DNA of 64,000 nt from Nocardioides potassii (GCF_021648885.1 NZ_JAKJHZ010000005.1:620001-684000), one strand, 5' to 3'; positions 8,438-17,113 are shown, counted from the stretch's first letter. A program made the numbers and translations. Notes: a model not told the origin generated them from the sequence alone.

Positions 8438-8848
8438 GTGGCTGCCCGTTCCAAGGCGCGCAAGCGCGCGCTGGACATCCTGTTCGCCTCCGAGCTCCGC
8501 TCCGAGGACCCCGTGGCGGCGCTCGACCGCGCCATCGAGGCCGGTGAGGGACCCACCAACGACTACACCGCCACGCTCGTGCGCGGTGTGGTCGAGCACC
8601 AGTCCCGCATCGACGAGGTGCTGACCACCTACAGCAAGAGCTGGACGCTCGCGCGGATGCCCGCGGTCGACCGCAACGTGCTGCGGATCGGCGTCTACGA
8701 GCTGCTGTGGGGCGACGCCGACGTACCGGAGTCGGTGGCGGTCAGCGAGGCGCTCAACCTGGTGCAGGACCTCTCCACCGACGACTCGCCGGCCTTCGTC
8801 AACGGCTTGCTCGGCTCCGTCATGAGGGACCGCGCCAGCCTGGTCTGA
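8438..8848 (+). CDS. nusB: Transcription antitermination factor NusB
   Basis: A 136-residue all-helical NusB, starting at GTG. It works with NusE in rRNA antitermination. The signature segments RSKARKRALDILFASEL at the N-terminus and RMPAVDRNVLRIGVYELL with the closing SPAFVNGLLG are visible. The gene follows efp by nine bases and is probably co-transcribed with it. Confidence 0.95.
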   Translation: MAARSKARKRALDILFASELRSEDPVAALDRAIEAGEGPTNDYTATLVRGVVEHQSRIDEVLTTYSKSWTLARMPAVDRNVLRIGVYELLWGDADVPESVAVSEALNLVQDLSTDDSPAFVNGLLGSVMRDRASLV

Positions 8849-8900
8849 TCCGCCCATTCGCAGGGGTGGTCCCGTCTCGCGAGTGAACGGTCGTACGTCC

Positions 8901-8912
8901 TAGGTTGGCGCC
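8901..8912 (+). promoter_or_regulatory. Leaderless promoter before the DUF1206 gene
   Basis: TAGGTT at 8901-8906 is followed by six bases and then the ATG at 8913. This matches the -10 spacing expected if transcription starts at the A of the start codon. Confidence 0.5.
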
Positions 8913-9725
8913 ATGAGCAACCCTGTCGACACCGCCGAGTCCGTGCACCAGAGCAAGTGGATGGACATCGCCATCCGCATCGGCCTGGTCACCTACGGCG
9001 TCGTGCACCTGCTCGTCGGCTGGCTCGCTCTCCAGCTCGCGTTCGGCGAGAAGGAGGACCAGGCGTCGAGCTCCGGCGCCATGCACTACCTCTCGCAGCA
9101 GCCGCTCGGCGGCTTCCTGGTCTGGGCGATCGCGATCGGCATGCTCTTCCTCGTGATCTGGCGCCTGCTGGAGTTCGCCTTCGGCTACCCGGAGGAGTCC
9201 GACGACAAGAAGCGCTGGCGCAAGCGGGGGACGTCGCTGCTCAAGGCCGTCCTCTATGGCGCGATCGCCTACAGCGCGTTCAAGACCGCCACCGGCAACG
9301 GCGGCGGCAAGGGCGGCTCGGACTCGATGACGGCCAAGCTCATGCAGATGACGGGCGGCCAGCTCATCGTCGGCATCATCGGCCTGGCGATCATCGGCTA
9401 CGGCATCTCGCTCATCGTGCGCGGCTGGACCGAGAAGTTCCGCGAGAACCTCGACGCCCAGGGCCAGTCCGGCGAGGACGGGTCGGCGTACGTGCTGGCC
9501 GGCAAGATCGGCTACATCGCCAAGGGCGTCGCCATCGCCATCGTGGGTGGCCTGTTCGGTTACGCCGCCATCACGCACAATGCCAAGAAGTCCGGCGGGC
9601 TCGACCAGGCCCTTCAGAAGGTGCTCGAGTTCCCCTTCGGTCAGGTGCTGCTGGCCGCCATCGCGGTGGGTATCGCGGCCTACGGCGTGTTCTGCTTCGC
9701 GCGGGCCAAGCACCTCTCGCGCTGA
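8913..9725 (+). CDS. DUF1206 membrane protein
   Basis: A 270-residue integral membrane protein with about six membrane segments arranged as three repeats of two helices. The repeated pattern is a helix beginning around RIGLVTYGVVHLLVGWLAL, then GKIGYIAKGVAIAIVGGLF near residue 195, which fits the DUF1206 family. A short glycine-rich loop (NGGGKGG) lies in the middle. Function is unknown. It has a leaderless promoter and stands alone between nusB and a convergent TetR gene. Confidence 0.85.
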   Translation: MSNPVDTAESVHQSKWMDIAIRIGLVTYGVVHLLVGWLALQLAFGEKEDQASSSGAMHYLSQQPLGGFLVWAIAIGMLFLVIWRLLEFAFGYPEESDDKKRWRKRGTSLLKAVLYGAIAYSAFKTATGNGGGKGGSDSMTAKLMQMTGGQLIVGIIGLAIIGYGISLIVRGWTEKFRENLDAQGQSGEDGSAYVLAGKIGYIAKGVAIAIVGGLFGYAAITHNAKKSGGLDQALQKVLEFPFGQVLLAAIAVGIAAYGVFCFARAKHLSR

Positions 9726-9728
9726 GCC

Positions 9729-10424
9729 CTACGGCGCGGTCGGCGCCCCCGCGGTGAGCGCGAGTGCGGTGGCGACCATGTGGTCGCGCACCTGCTCGGC
9801 GCTCACCCGGCTGATGCGGGGCACGCCGGGCGCCTCCTCGCTGACCAGCATGGCCACGCGGCCGAGCTGGAGGGTTCCTAGCCCGCTGGCGTAGAGCATG
9901 TTGGCCAGCACCTGCGGGTCCTCGACGTGGAAGTCGCCGCTCGTGTCGCCGGCCTCGATGGTGCGGGTCAGCACCGACAGGCAGCCGCCGATCGCCTGTC
10001 CGAGCCGGTACATCGCGCCCTCGCTGACCTCCTCGAGGAGGTCCCCGCCCGGACGCCGCATGATCGACTGCGCGCAGTCGACGAAGGCCGGGTGCGCGAG
10101 TCCGTAGGTCACGAACGCCTCGACGAGCGCGACCAGCTGCGCCCGCGGCTCGTCGGTGGTCTCCGCGGCCTCCTCGAGCGCGACGCGGAGCTCGTCGAGG
10201 TACTGCACCAGCGTGAGGCTGAAGAGCTCCTCCTTGCCGGTGAAGTGCCGGTAGATGATGGCCCGGTTGATCCCGACCGCACGCGCGATGTCCTCGATCT
10301 GCGCGTCGCGCACGCCTCGCTCGTCGAAGAGCCGGCGGGTCGCCGAGATGATCTCGGCCTCACGCAACCGGCGCCGGGCCGCCGTGCCGCCGCCGGCCGT
10401 CTGCTGGGCGGGCTCGGTGCTCAT
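9729..10424 (-). CDS. TetR family transcriptional regulator
   Basis: A 231-residue TetR-type regulator. The N-terminal helix-turn-helix spans roughly residues 20-65, with TRRLFDERGVRDAQIEDIARAVGI then RAIIYRHFTGKEELF. The C-terminal ligand-binding part is helical and has no recognisable specificity. The start is the ATG at 10424, seven bases after a -10-like TAGACT on the minus strand. It converges with the DUF1206 gene, and no obvious target operon is adjacent. Confidence 0.9.
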   Translation of the reverse strand: MSTEPAQQTAGGGTAARRRLREAEIISATRRLFDERGVRDAQIEDIARAVGINRAIIYRHFTGKEELFSLTLVQYLDELRVALEEAAETTDEPRAQLVALVEAFVTYGLAHPAFVDCAQSIMRRPGGDLLEEVSEGAMYRLGQAIGGCLSVLTRTIEAGDTSGDFHVEDPQVLANMLYASGLGTLQLGRVAMLVSEEAPGVPRISRVSAEQVRDHMVATALALTAGAPTAP

Positions 10425-10494
10425 GGCGGTCAGTCTAGGGACGCGCGACGCCGCGCTAGCCGAGTGCTCCACCCCGGCGCGCGCGAGTGGTGCC

Positions 10495-10757
10495 TCAGCC
10501 GGTCATGTGGCTCCGCACGTGCTCGATGGTGTCGGCCTCGGCCGCGGTCTTGTCGTCGCGGTAGCGGACGACGCGCGCGAAGCGGAGGGCAAGCCCGCCG
10601 GGATAGCGGGTCGAGCGCTGGAGGCCGTCGAAGGCGATCTCGACGACCTGCTCGGGGCGGACGTGGACGACGTAGGAGCTGCGGTCGACCGGTGAGGTGG
10701 CGAGCTCGGTGAACCGCTCGGTCTGCCAGGCAAGCATCTCGTCCTACATTCTCGAAC
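10495..10757 (-). pseudogene. Stranded original 3' end of the ATP-dependent DNA ligase
   Basis: About 80 codons ending at TGA 10495-10497 encode the C-terminal OB-fold part of an ATP-dependent DNA ligase ([19 protein letters not shown] then [16 protein letters not shown]). The intact ligase at 14278-15792 has a closely matching but not identical ending. The fragment has no catalytic domain and no proper start; upstream the frame runs into a TAG and the end of the inserted element. It is read as the host gene's own 3' end, cut off by the integration. Confidence 0.85.
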
Positions 10758-10767
10758 CTTGAAGGTC
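10757..10767. repeat. Candidate left attachment core (attL)
   Basis: CCTTGAAGGTC, identical to 14523-14533. With the preceding A it contains a perfect palindrome ACCTT-G-AAGGT. It lies ten bases beyond the last bases that still resemble ligase sequence. Confidence 0.6.
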
Positions 10768-10831
10768 GGGCATTCTGACCTGCGGCGACGCGTTGGAAGT
10801 GAAACCTTCAAAGCTGGAATGACCCGACCTT
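10762..10831. repeat. Inverted arms at the left end of the element
   Basis: AAGGTCGGGCATTC (10762-10775) is the reverse complement of 10817-10831 apart from one extra base in the second arm. A further CCTTCAA copy at about 10805 lies between them. Repeats of this kind at an element end resemble recombinase-binding arms, but they could also form a terminator for the NACHT gene's transcript. Confidence 0.55.
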
Positions 10832-11274
10832 GTTGGTAAATGCGAACCGGGTTGTAGCCCTTAGACCTGTCTTGGCGCGGTCACGTCCGCGTGCGAGGCC
10901 ATAGACGGACTTCGCTGGTGCGCGCACACTGCAGACATGACGGTTCGTGTGCAGTGGGTCGTCGAACCGCTGCACCTAACTCGCAAGCAGGAGTACCGCT
11001 GCTCTGCGCACTCGCAGTCTTCGACGAAAGAAGCCGTCTACTGAAACTAGGCATGGATTGGGAGACCGTCCAAGCCTTGACGTGGACCTTTGCCGGCTTC
11101 GAGGCAGCAGATGGGTCGCCGACCGAACCGGTCAACCGCCGCACCCTGTAAGCGTCGCGCTAGAGCCTCGCTTGGAAAGACGTCATACCTTGTAGGAGAG
11201 GACGCGCTCCTGACGAACGGGGCACGCCCTTCGCGCGAAGCGCGATGGGGGCGAGTTGGGACCGGCGGGCGGAC
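10832..11274. other. Element left end with no confident gene
   Basis: This stretch of roughly 440 bases lies between the end repeats and the 3' end of the NACHT gene. Open frames exist on both strands (for example 86 codons at 10891-11151), but they lack a ribosome binding site, the start is uncertain and the peptide matches nothing recognisable. GC content is mixed. I see no RNA gene or promoter that can be supported. Confidence 0.5.
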
Positions 11275-14202
11275 TCAGTAGGTCGTCCGAGGCTCCGACT
11301 GCACGAAGTTGTAGTCGTCCGATGCCCACCTAACAGCCCACTGACCGCAGTGCTCCCTTAGAAGTTCGCGCACAAACTTCCTGTCACTGGTCGTTGCCGA
11401 CGGAACCGCATTCGGTATGTACTCCAAATCTGAGTCGGCGCGCGCGACCTGCTCACGACCCCCAACGAGCGCGGCGAAGGGAAATCCAAAGGCTTCCGTT
11501 ATCACCTCGGCGAACTCGTCATATCGACCGTGGATCTCCCACCAGATCATCACTGCCGTTAGCGCGATCTTCATTCCCGCGCTAACGATGCGATGTTCTG
11601 AACGCGTGTCCAAGGAGTTTGTAACGGCTCCGGCGACAACGTAAGCATCGCCAAAGGACAGTTGATTCGGACGCCGCTGCGCGTTGAAGGCGCCAACTAT
11701 GTCGTCGAACTCACCAACCCCACCGGTCCGAATCACTTCGATCGCAGCCATCGAATACGGCCCATACGCCGGTCGAGACTCTCGTCGCCATACCCAGGTC
11801 AGTTCGTCAGTCGGAATCGCTATACGCTCGTGACGAAAGAAGCGCGAGTAGTATCTGATCCAGCGGTCCGTGCTTTGACCGTCGAGCAAGTACTGCTCCC
11901 AGCAGGATTCAAGTACAGCACTCCACTCGTGGCCCCGAGGTGACTCGCCAGTCGTGAGCTGGTGCTCCACCCAAGCGCGAAGTAAAACGTCCTGCCGCTT
12001 GCGGACGATTGCGTCATCGTGAGGCAGATTTAGCGCAGCAGGATCGAGCACGAACGCTTCGACTCTTGCTCGCGGGTTTCGGGGCAGTCGAAACAGCGCT
12101 TCAGCGACTTCAATGGACAGCGCATCCCAGTCGCCTCCCATGGTCTCGAATGCTTCAACCATGAGCAGATCGAAATGTCGTGGCTGAAGATTCAGGACGG
12201 AGGCTATCCTTAAGCGCAGAGGGAGGAAACGGCCGTCCCCCTTCCCGCCGATAAGCTTCTCTTTGGACTTGATCTCTTCTAGGAGATCTCTGACTCTACC
12301 CCGAGTTCCTGCTTCGGCTGCCATCACAATTAGGTCGGGCAGAACGGACGCAGGGTTCTTCTGATACTCGCGAATGATGACGTCCGCCAAAGACGAGGCA
12401 TCCGAGTTCGTACGAACCATGCCTTCGGCTGCAAAGTACTCCATGAAAGTCCGATGCGTAAAGCTGAAGATCCGTTCGCCACCTTGTGTGCCGTCCACCC
12501 CAAGGAGCCAAGCGCGACCAGCGCAGAAGTCGAGAAATTGTTTTGCGCGGAATTTTGCAGGCGCAGGCAGAACGCCAGCCGAGTCAACCAGGTAACCAGC
12601 AATGATGTCCCGTAGCTGCCTCTCCTGAACGCCGCTTTGGGCCTCTTGGCTCTTGAAGAAGAACAGTGCGACTTCTTCCATCAGGTCTTCGCCGTGCTCG
12701 ACGTGATCGGTGGGCTGCTCGATGTCGCGCATGGAGTCCCAACGACGAAAGAGCAGGTCTGCGCAATCCTTGTATACGGCGCGGCGGTTCCGCGGTATGT
12801 AGCCCCTATTCCGGTACAGGATGCAGAGTAGCGACAGCATCAAAGGATTTTGAACCAGCTCCTCTACAGGTTGTGAGTCGCGAAGAAACGACGTCGCCAA
12901 GGCGGGCCCATCTGGATCGAGCGCGAACCATTTCTTCGAGTACTCCTCGACTTGCTCCATCGTGAAAGGAAGCAACTTGTACTTCGAGAACAGTTTGGAA
13001 GAAAACGGGGCGTCCTCGTAGCCACTTTCTCGGCTCGTTGCGAGAATGGTGCAGAGGGGGTACTGGTGGGCGAACGCCTCAATCTTTGCGACAAATGCCT
13101 GCCGCTTAGCCTTGTCAAGGATTTCGTCGAGGCCATCAAATATCACCACCGCCCGGCCGAGGGTCAGCAGATCCTCGATGTGGGACGTCTGAATAAGCGA
13201 GTCCTGAAACAGCCTTCGAATCGAGTCAGTGAGTTCGTCAGCTAGAAGCGCTGAATCGAGGTCGGATTCTCGTGCGCGCAAAAGCAGGGGAACCTGGCCT
13301 GCGCTTGAGGACGCCAGTGTTGCAATGAGGTGTTGAGTGAGTGTACTTTTGCCGTTGCCTGGTGGGCCGGTAACAACGAGGCGCCTGCGTCGAGTTTGCG
13401 CCAGTATTTCGTCTGAGGTTGAGAGATCGCCATCAACGGATTGAAGAGTGCGATGAATGTAGAGCGATTCCAAGGCTCGCCCGTCAGACGCGTCTGGCGA
13501 GTGACGAAGCTCCAGATTCCCGAACTTGTTGAGCGCCTGCCGTTTAACCTCTTCGCCGCGAATCTTCAGTGTGACGAGTCGGTCGCGGTCTGTCGCTAGA
13601 CCAAGCATTTCGACCAGCCAACTAGGGAGTTTGGACGCCTTGTCGCGGTCGACTTTCAGCGCGCTGTCCGCCCCCAGGAGTTGGTTCCGTTCGTCTGCCG
13701 TTAGTGTTTCGCGGAGATCTTCGCCGAGGATGCGGTCCAGTTGAAGCTGCAGCATGTTCCAGATCAGTCGCGCAGTAGAACGCGGAATGTTGGACTCTGC
13801 TAGAAGGCTCTCTGAAAGGTCAAGAAACTTGGACTCGATCTGCTCGTTTGCGATACTTACTCGATTCGAGTTCTCAAGCACAATGCGACTAAGGCATGAC
13901 GCTTCGATCAACGGGCTCATCCGTGGGTCGTCGAGTAGTTGGTTGACCGTCGCGACCTGGTCGCCGCTCAGAACGAGAGGCTCGGCGTGCTCGTCTTCCA
14001 CGTAATAGTGCAGATCCGCGACGACAGCCTCGCCGGGGCGACCCGCGAGCCTGAGGGCCCCTGCAACTCCGTCCGCGATGAGTTGCCCGAGGGCGCTACT
14101 TAACATTGATGACGTAAACGGGTCCACGTTTCCTCGATCGACGGCACGGATGTTTGGTGCGAGCCTAGAAGGTCCTCCCTGTGACTCGGACGGACGCGCC
14201 AC
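11275..14202 (-). CDS. NACHT-domain STAND NTPase (candidate antiphage protein)
   Basis: Up to 975 residues from a GTG at 14202; an ATG at 14106 (residue 33) is an equally good start. A helical N-terminal region of about 270 residues has no recognised effector motif. The NTPase core has Walker A GPPGNGKST at residues 279-287 and the NACHT-type Walker B VVIFDGLDE at 352-360, then ATSRESGYED. A further 550 helical residues probably form the sensor. Bacterial NACHT proteins are known antiphage factors. Base composition and codon use differ strongly from neighbours. It is the only clear cargo of the element inserted in the ligase. Confidence 0.85.
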   Translation of the reverse strand: MARPSESQGGPSRLAPNIRAVDRGNVDPFTSSMLSSALGQLIADGVAGALRLAGRPGEAVVADLHYYVEDEHAEPLVLSGDQVATVNQLLDDPRMSPLIEASCLSRIVLENSNRVSIANEQIESKFLDLSESLLAESNIPRSTARLIWNMLQLQLDRILGEDLRETLTADERNQLLGADSALKVDRDKASKLPSWLVEMLGLATDRDRLVTLKIRGEEVKRQALNKFGNLELRHSPDASDGRALESLYIHRTLQSVDGDLSTSDEILAQTRRRRLVVTGPPGNGKSTLTQHLIATLASSSAGQVPLLLRARESDLDSALLADELTDSIRRLFQDSLIQTSHIEDLLTLGRAVVIFDGLDEILDKAKRQAFVAKIEAFAHQYPLCTILATSRESGYEDAPFSSKLFSKYKLLPFTMEQVEEYSKKWFALDPDGPALATSFLRDSQPVEELVQNPLMLSLLCILYRNRGYIPRNRRAVYKDCADLLFRRWDSMRDIEQPTDHVEHGEDLMEEVALFFFKSQEAQSGVQERQLRDIIAGYLVDSAGVLPAPAKFRAKQFLDFCAGRAWLLGVDGTQGGERIFSFTHRTFMEYFAAEGMVRTNSDASSLADVIIREYQKNPASVLPDLIVMAAEAGTRGRVRDLLEEIKSKEKLIGGKGDGRFLPLRLRIASVLNLQPRHFDLLMVEAFETMGGDWDALSIEVAEALFRLPRNPRARVEAFVLDPAALNLPHDDAIVRKRQDVLLRAWVEHQLTTGESPRGHEWSAVLESCWEQYLLDGQSTDRWIRYYSRFFRHERIAIPTDELTWVWRRESRPAYGPYSMAAIEVIRTGGVGEFDDIVGAFNAQRRPNQLSFGDAYVVAGAVTNSLDTRSEHRIVSAGMKIALTAVMIWWEIHGRYDEFAEVITEAFGFPFAALVGGREQVARADSDLEYIPNAVPSATTSDRKFVRELLREHCGQWAVRWASDDYNFVQSEPRTTY

Positions 14203-14277
14203 TCGACAGGCAGGTGACTCATATTCTGGGTTGCGCCCACGCGAGGCGTCGCAGCTTGCGCAACCCGTTGTCGCGGC

Positions 14278-15792
14278 TCATGAGAGGTGGCTTCTAACAG
14301 TTTGGAGGTCGTCGGCCTCGGGAGCTGCCTTGTCCTCTCGATAGCGCAAGACGCGAGCGAAACGCAGGGCCACGCCGCCCGGATAGCGGGTCGAGCGCTG
14401 CAGGCCGTCAAAGGCGATCTCCACGACCTGCTCGGGTCGGACGTAGACGACATGCTTGTTCCGGTGTGTCTCCAGTTCGAGGAACCGTTTCGTTTGCCAC
14501 TCAAGCGCTTCGTCGGTCATGCCCTTGAAGGTCTTGCCGAGCATCACGAACCCGGACTCGGACGTCTCGTCGCGAGCGCCGAGGTGGATGTTGGACAGCC
14601 AGCCCTCGCGCCTGCCCGAGCCCCACTCGACGGCGAGCACGACGAGGTCGAGCGTGTGGACGGGTTTCACCTTGACCCACGCAGAGCCGCGTCTGCCGGC
14701 GGCGTAGGGGGCCGAGAGGTCCTTGAGCACCACGCCCTCGTGGCCAGCGGCCACGGTCTCTGCCGCGAACGCGTCGGCGGCCGCTGGGTCGGACGTGACG
14801 AGCCGCCGGACGCGGTGCTGCTCCGGCACTAGGGCGTCGAGGGCGGCGAGGCGCTCGTGGCCGGGGGAGTCGAGCAGGTCGCGGCCGTCGACGTGGAGCA
14901 GGTCGAAGAAGTGGGGCGTGACCGCGACGCCCGTGTCCTGCGCGGTGCGGCTCGCCGTGTCCTGGAACGCCATCGGCCGGCCGTCGTCGGTCAGGGCGAG
15001 GGCCTCCCCGTCGAGCACGAACCGGTCCGCCGGCAGCGAGCGGGCCACCTCGACGACCTCGGGCAGGCGCCCGGTGATGTCGTCGAGGCTGCGGGTCACC
15101 ACGAGCACCTCGTCGCCGTCGCGGTGCACCTGGATGCGGATGCCGTCGAGCTTGGCGTCGACAGCGACGTCGGTGCTGCCGTCGGGGGAGAGCCCGGCCA
15201 TCGCGGCGGCGACGTCGGGCGCGCTCGAGGCGAGCATCGGCATGATCGGACGACCGACCTCGAGGCCGATCGCGGCGAGCGCCGCCTCGCCCTCGAACGC
15301 CGCCCCGGCCGCCGCGACCGTCGAGCCGGCCAGCATCGCGGCGCGTCGTACGGCTGCAAGCGGCACGTCGGCCACCTGGGCGACCGCCTCCTGGGTGACG
15401 GCGTCGAGCGCGCCCTGGCGGAGGTTGCCGGTGACGACGGCACGCAGCCAGGACTGCTCGGCCGCGGTGGCGCGACCGAAGAGGGCGTCCACGGCCTGCT
15501 TGCGGGCGAGCTGCGAACCCGAGCCGGACAGCTGGGACATCGCCTCGAAGGCCTCGTCGACCTCGAGGACGCCGAGGGACCGCTCGTCGGCGGGGTCGGG
15601 CAGGTCGGAGACGCCGCGCCAGCCCAGTCCCGTACGGCGTTGGCGCAGCGCGCCGCCGAGGTAGGACACGACGACCTCGAGCTCGTCGGCCTCGACGCGG
15701 CCGAGCAGCTCGGCGAGCAGGGCGACCTTGGACTTGCGGGACCTGGTGGCGGCGACCTCCTCGGAGGTGGCGACGAGCTCGGCGAGCAGCAT
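14278..15792 (-). CDS. ATP-dependent DNA ligase with element-supplied 3' end
   Basis: A 504-residue ligase that seals DNA nicks through an enzyme-AMP intermediate. The adenylation motif DAKLDGIRIQVH (motif I lysine) lies near residue 215. VLDGEALAL, FFDLLHVDG, GHEGVVLKD and AWVKVKP are the later motifs, and an OB domain closes the protein. The N-terminal helical domain fits the LigB type of actinobacteria. The last 80 or so codons, after the TFKG segment, come from the inserted element: they have lower GC and differ from the stranded copy at 10495-10757. The protein is therefore complete but a natural chimera. Confidence 0.93.
   Translation of the reverse strand: MLLAELVATSEEVAATRSRKSKVALLAELLGRVEADELEVVVSYLGGALRQRRTGLGWRGVSDLPDPADERSLGVLEVDEAFEAMSQLSGSGSQLARKQAVDALFGRATAAEQSWLRAVVTGNLRQGALDAVTQEAVAQVADVPLAAVRRAAMLAGSTVAAAGAAFEGEAALAAIGLEVGRPIMPMLASSAPDVAAAMAGLSPDGSTDVAVDAKLDGIRIQVHRDGDEVLVVTRSLDDITGRLPEVVEVARSLPADRFVLDGEALALTDDGRPMAFQDTASRTAQDTGVAVTPHFFDLLHVDGRDLLDSPGHERLAALDALVPEQHRVRRLVTSDPAAADAFAAETVAAGHEGVVLKDLSAPYAAGRRGSAWVKVKPVHTLDLVVLAVEWGSGRREGWLSNIHLGARDETSESGFVMLGKTFKGMTDEALEWQTKRFLELETHRNKHVVYVRPEQVVEIAFDGLQRSTRYPGGVALRFARVLRYREDKAAPEADDLQTVRSHLS
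14523..14533. repeat. Candidate right attachment core (attR)
   Basis: CCTTGAAGGTC inside the ligase gene, identical to 10757-10767. On the ligase strand it reads GACCTTCAAGG and encodes parts of the KTFKG segment. Sequence beyond 14533 returns to host composition. Confidence 0.6.
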
Positions 15793-15838
15793 GCGTCCAT
15801 CCTGCCGCCCGCCACCGACACCCGCCTGACGCCAACGG

Positions 15839-15851
15839 GCAGGATGGGTCC
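15839..15851 (+). promoter_or_regulatory. Leaderless promoter for the PaiB-like gene
   Basis: CAGGAT at 15840-15845 is followed by six bases and the GTG at 15852. On the opposite strand a similar CAGGAT lies six bases before the ligase ATG, so this 59-base gap appears to hold two divergent leaderless promoters. Confidence 0.4.
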
Positions 15852-16466
15852 GTGCCCGAGTCCTCGCTCTACGTCCCGCGGTTCAACGTGATGGACGCCG
15901 ACGACGTACGCCCGTTCGTCGACGCCGTCGCGACCGCGCAGCTGGTGACGGTGGGGGAGGACGGCGTGCCCGATGCGACGTTCCTGCCCGTCCTGTGGGA
16001 GGGCGACCGGCTGGTCGGCCACCTGGCGCGCGCCAATGCCCACTGGCGGCGGATCGTCGACGGCTCCCCGGCCCTGGCGATCGTGACGGGGCCGGACACG
16101 TACGTCTCGCCCGGTTGGTACGCCACCAAGGCCGAGCACGGCAAGGTCGTGCCGACGTGGAACTACTCCGTCGTCCACCTGCGCGGGTCGGTCACCGTCC
16201 ACGACGACCCAGCGTGGGTACGCGGGTTGGTGACCCGCCTGACCGACCGGCACGAGGCGACCCGCCCCACACCGTGGGCGGTGGCCGACGCACCCGCCGA
16301 CTACATCGACAAGAACCTCCGCCCCATCGTGGGCGTCGAGCTCGTCGTGGCGTCGGTCGAGGCGAAGGCCAAGCTCAGCCAGAACCGCTCGGACGAGGAC
16401 CGCGCAGGAGTCGCCGCGGGTCTCGCCGCGGACGGTCGCGACCCCGCGGGCCTGGTGGCTGAGTGA
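15852..16466 (+). CDS. PaiB-type FMN-binding protein
   Basis: A 204-residue protein starting at GTG. It matches the FMN-binding negative transcriptional regulator (PaiB) family: it opens with YVPRFNVMD, continues with VTVGEDGVPDATFLPVLWEGD, GHLARAN and AHWR, has the typical YVSPGWYATK and VPTWNYSVVHLRG segments, and ends with KLSQNRSDEDR. Members bind FMN in a split-barrel fold; a regulatory role is known only in Bacillus. The stop overlaps the start of the next gene. Confidence 0.9.
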   Translation: MPESSLYVPRFNVMDADDVRPFVDAVATAQLVTVGEDGVPDATFLPVLWEGDRLVGHLARANAHWRRIVDGSPALAIVTGPDTYVSPGWYATKAEHGKVVPTWNYSVVHLRGSVTVHDDPAWVRGLVTRLTDRHEATRPTPWAVADAPADYIDKNLRPIVGVELVVASVEAKAKLSQNRSDEDRAGVAAGLAADGRDPAGLVAE

Positions 16467-17089
16467 GGCCGGACCGGCTGCGCGAGCGCTTCACCGGCCG
16501 GATCGCCGGCGTCGGGAGCACGTCGGGCGTCCGCGTCGTCGTCGGGCGCTGGGACGACGGACCATGGGGCTCCTTCGCCGACGTGATGCTCGAGGACGCC
16601 TCGGGCCACCGCGTCCTCCTCGCACCGTCCGAGCGGGTGCGCGACTTCGTCGCTGCGACCTACTCGTTCCACGAGGAGGTCATCGAGCCGGTCTCCGTGG
16701 TGGACACGGCGGGCGGCTGGCAGGTCACCACGCCGTCCCTGTCGCTGCGACTGGTGCTGGGTCGTCGTACGCCGCTGGGCTCCCTGCTGTCCGTCGTGCC
16801 CGCACGTCTCGCCACGTCACCTGCCTGGTGCAGCCTGGTCGACCCCGTCGCCCGCCTCGTGCTGCGCGGCGTACGGACCCGTGGGACCGCCGGCAACGAC
16901 CGCCGCGAGTGGTACGGCGCCACCTCGGTCGTCGCGGTCACCTCGCTGACGGGTGCGTGGCGGGGGACCGACCTCGGTGCGATCGCACCGGTCGACCCGC
17001 CCTGCCGGTTCGGATTCTCCTCGACGCCGAGGCGGCCGTCGGTCACGAGCGTCGTGACGACGATCGAGCGGCGCCGGGCGCCCGGCTGA
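16463..17089 (+). CDS. Conserved hypothetical protein (208 aa)
   Basis: Starts at the GTG overlapping the PaiB-like stop. The protein is beta-rich, with a WGSFADVMLEDASGHRVLLAPS segment near residue 33 and LSLRLVLGRRTPLG near 90. No catalytic or membrane motif is evident. It resembles small actinobacterial proteins of unknown function, and I assign no role. Coupling to the PaiB-like gene and a 24-base gap to the next gene suggest a short operon. Confidence 0.75.
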   Translation: MRPDRLRERFTGRIAGVGSTSGVRVVVGRWDDGPWGSFADVMLEDASGHRVLLAPSERVRDFVAATYSFHEEVIEPVSVVDTAGGWQVTTPSLSLRLVLGRRTPLGSLLSVVPARLATSPAWCSLVDPVARLVLRGVRTRGTAGNDRREWYGATSVVAVTSLTGAWRGTDLGAIAPVDPPCRFGFSSTPRRPSVTSVVTTIERRRAPG

Positions 17090-17113
17090 GCTCGGCAGGG
17101 TAGGAAGGGACGC

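Larger units (their letters stand above)
10757..14533. mobile_element. Integrated element in the ligase gene, carrying a NACHT NTPase
   Basis: An 11-base direct repeat, CCTTGAAGGTC, occurs at 10757-10767 and 14523-14533. At the right copy it encodes the TFKG segment of the ligase. Outside the left copy lies the orphaned ligase 3' end; inside the right copy lies a second ligase 3' end joined in frame to the rest of the gene. Between them the GC content drops clearly (one 60-base stretch at 12241 is under half G+C). The cargo is a single large NACHT gene. No integrase or transposase is encoded, so mobility must come from elsewhere or has been lost. Confidence 0.8.

Noticed and set aside
6971..8857. 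Long minus-strand open frame upstream of the NAD(P)H-binding protein
   Set aside because: It lies antisense to the phosphotransferase, efp and nusB genes; only the part from ATG 6970 to 6320 looks like a protein.
10891..11151. 86-codon frame in the left end of the ligase element, considered as a second cargo gene or recombinase
   Set aside because: No ribosome binding site, no recognisable motif, and overlapping frames on the other strand are equally long.
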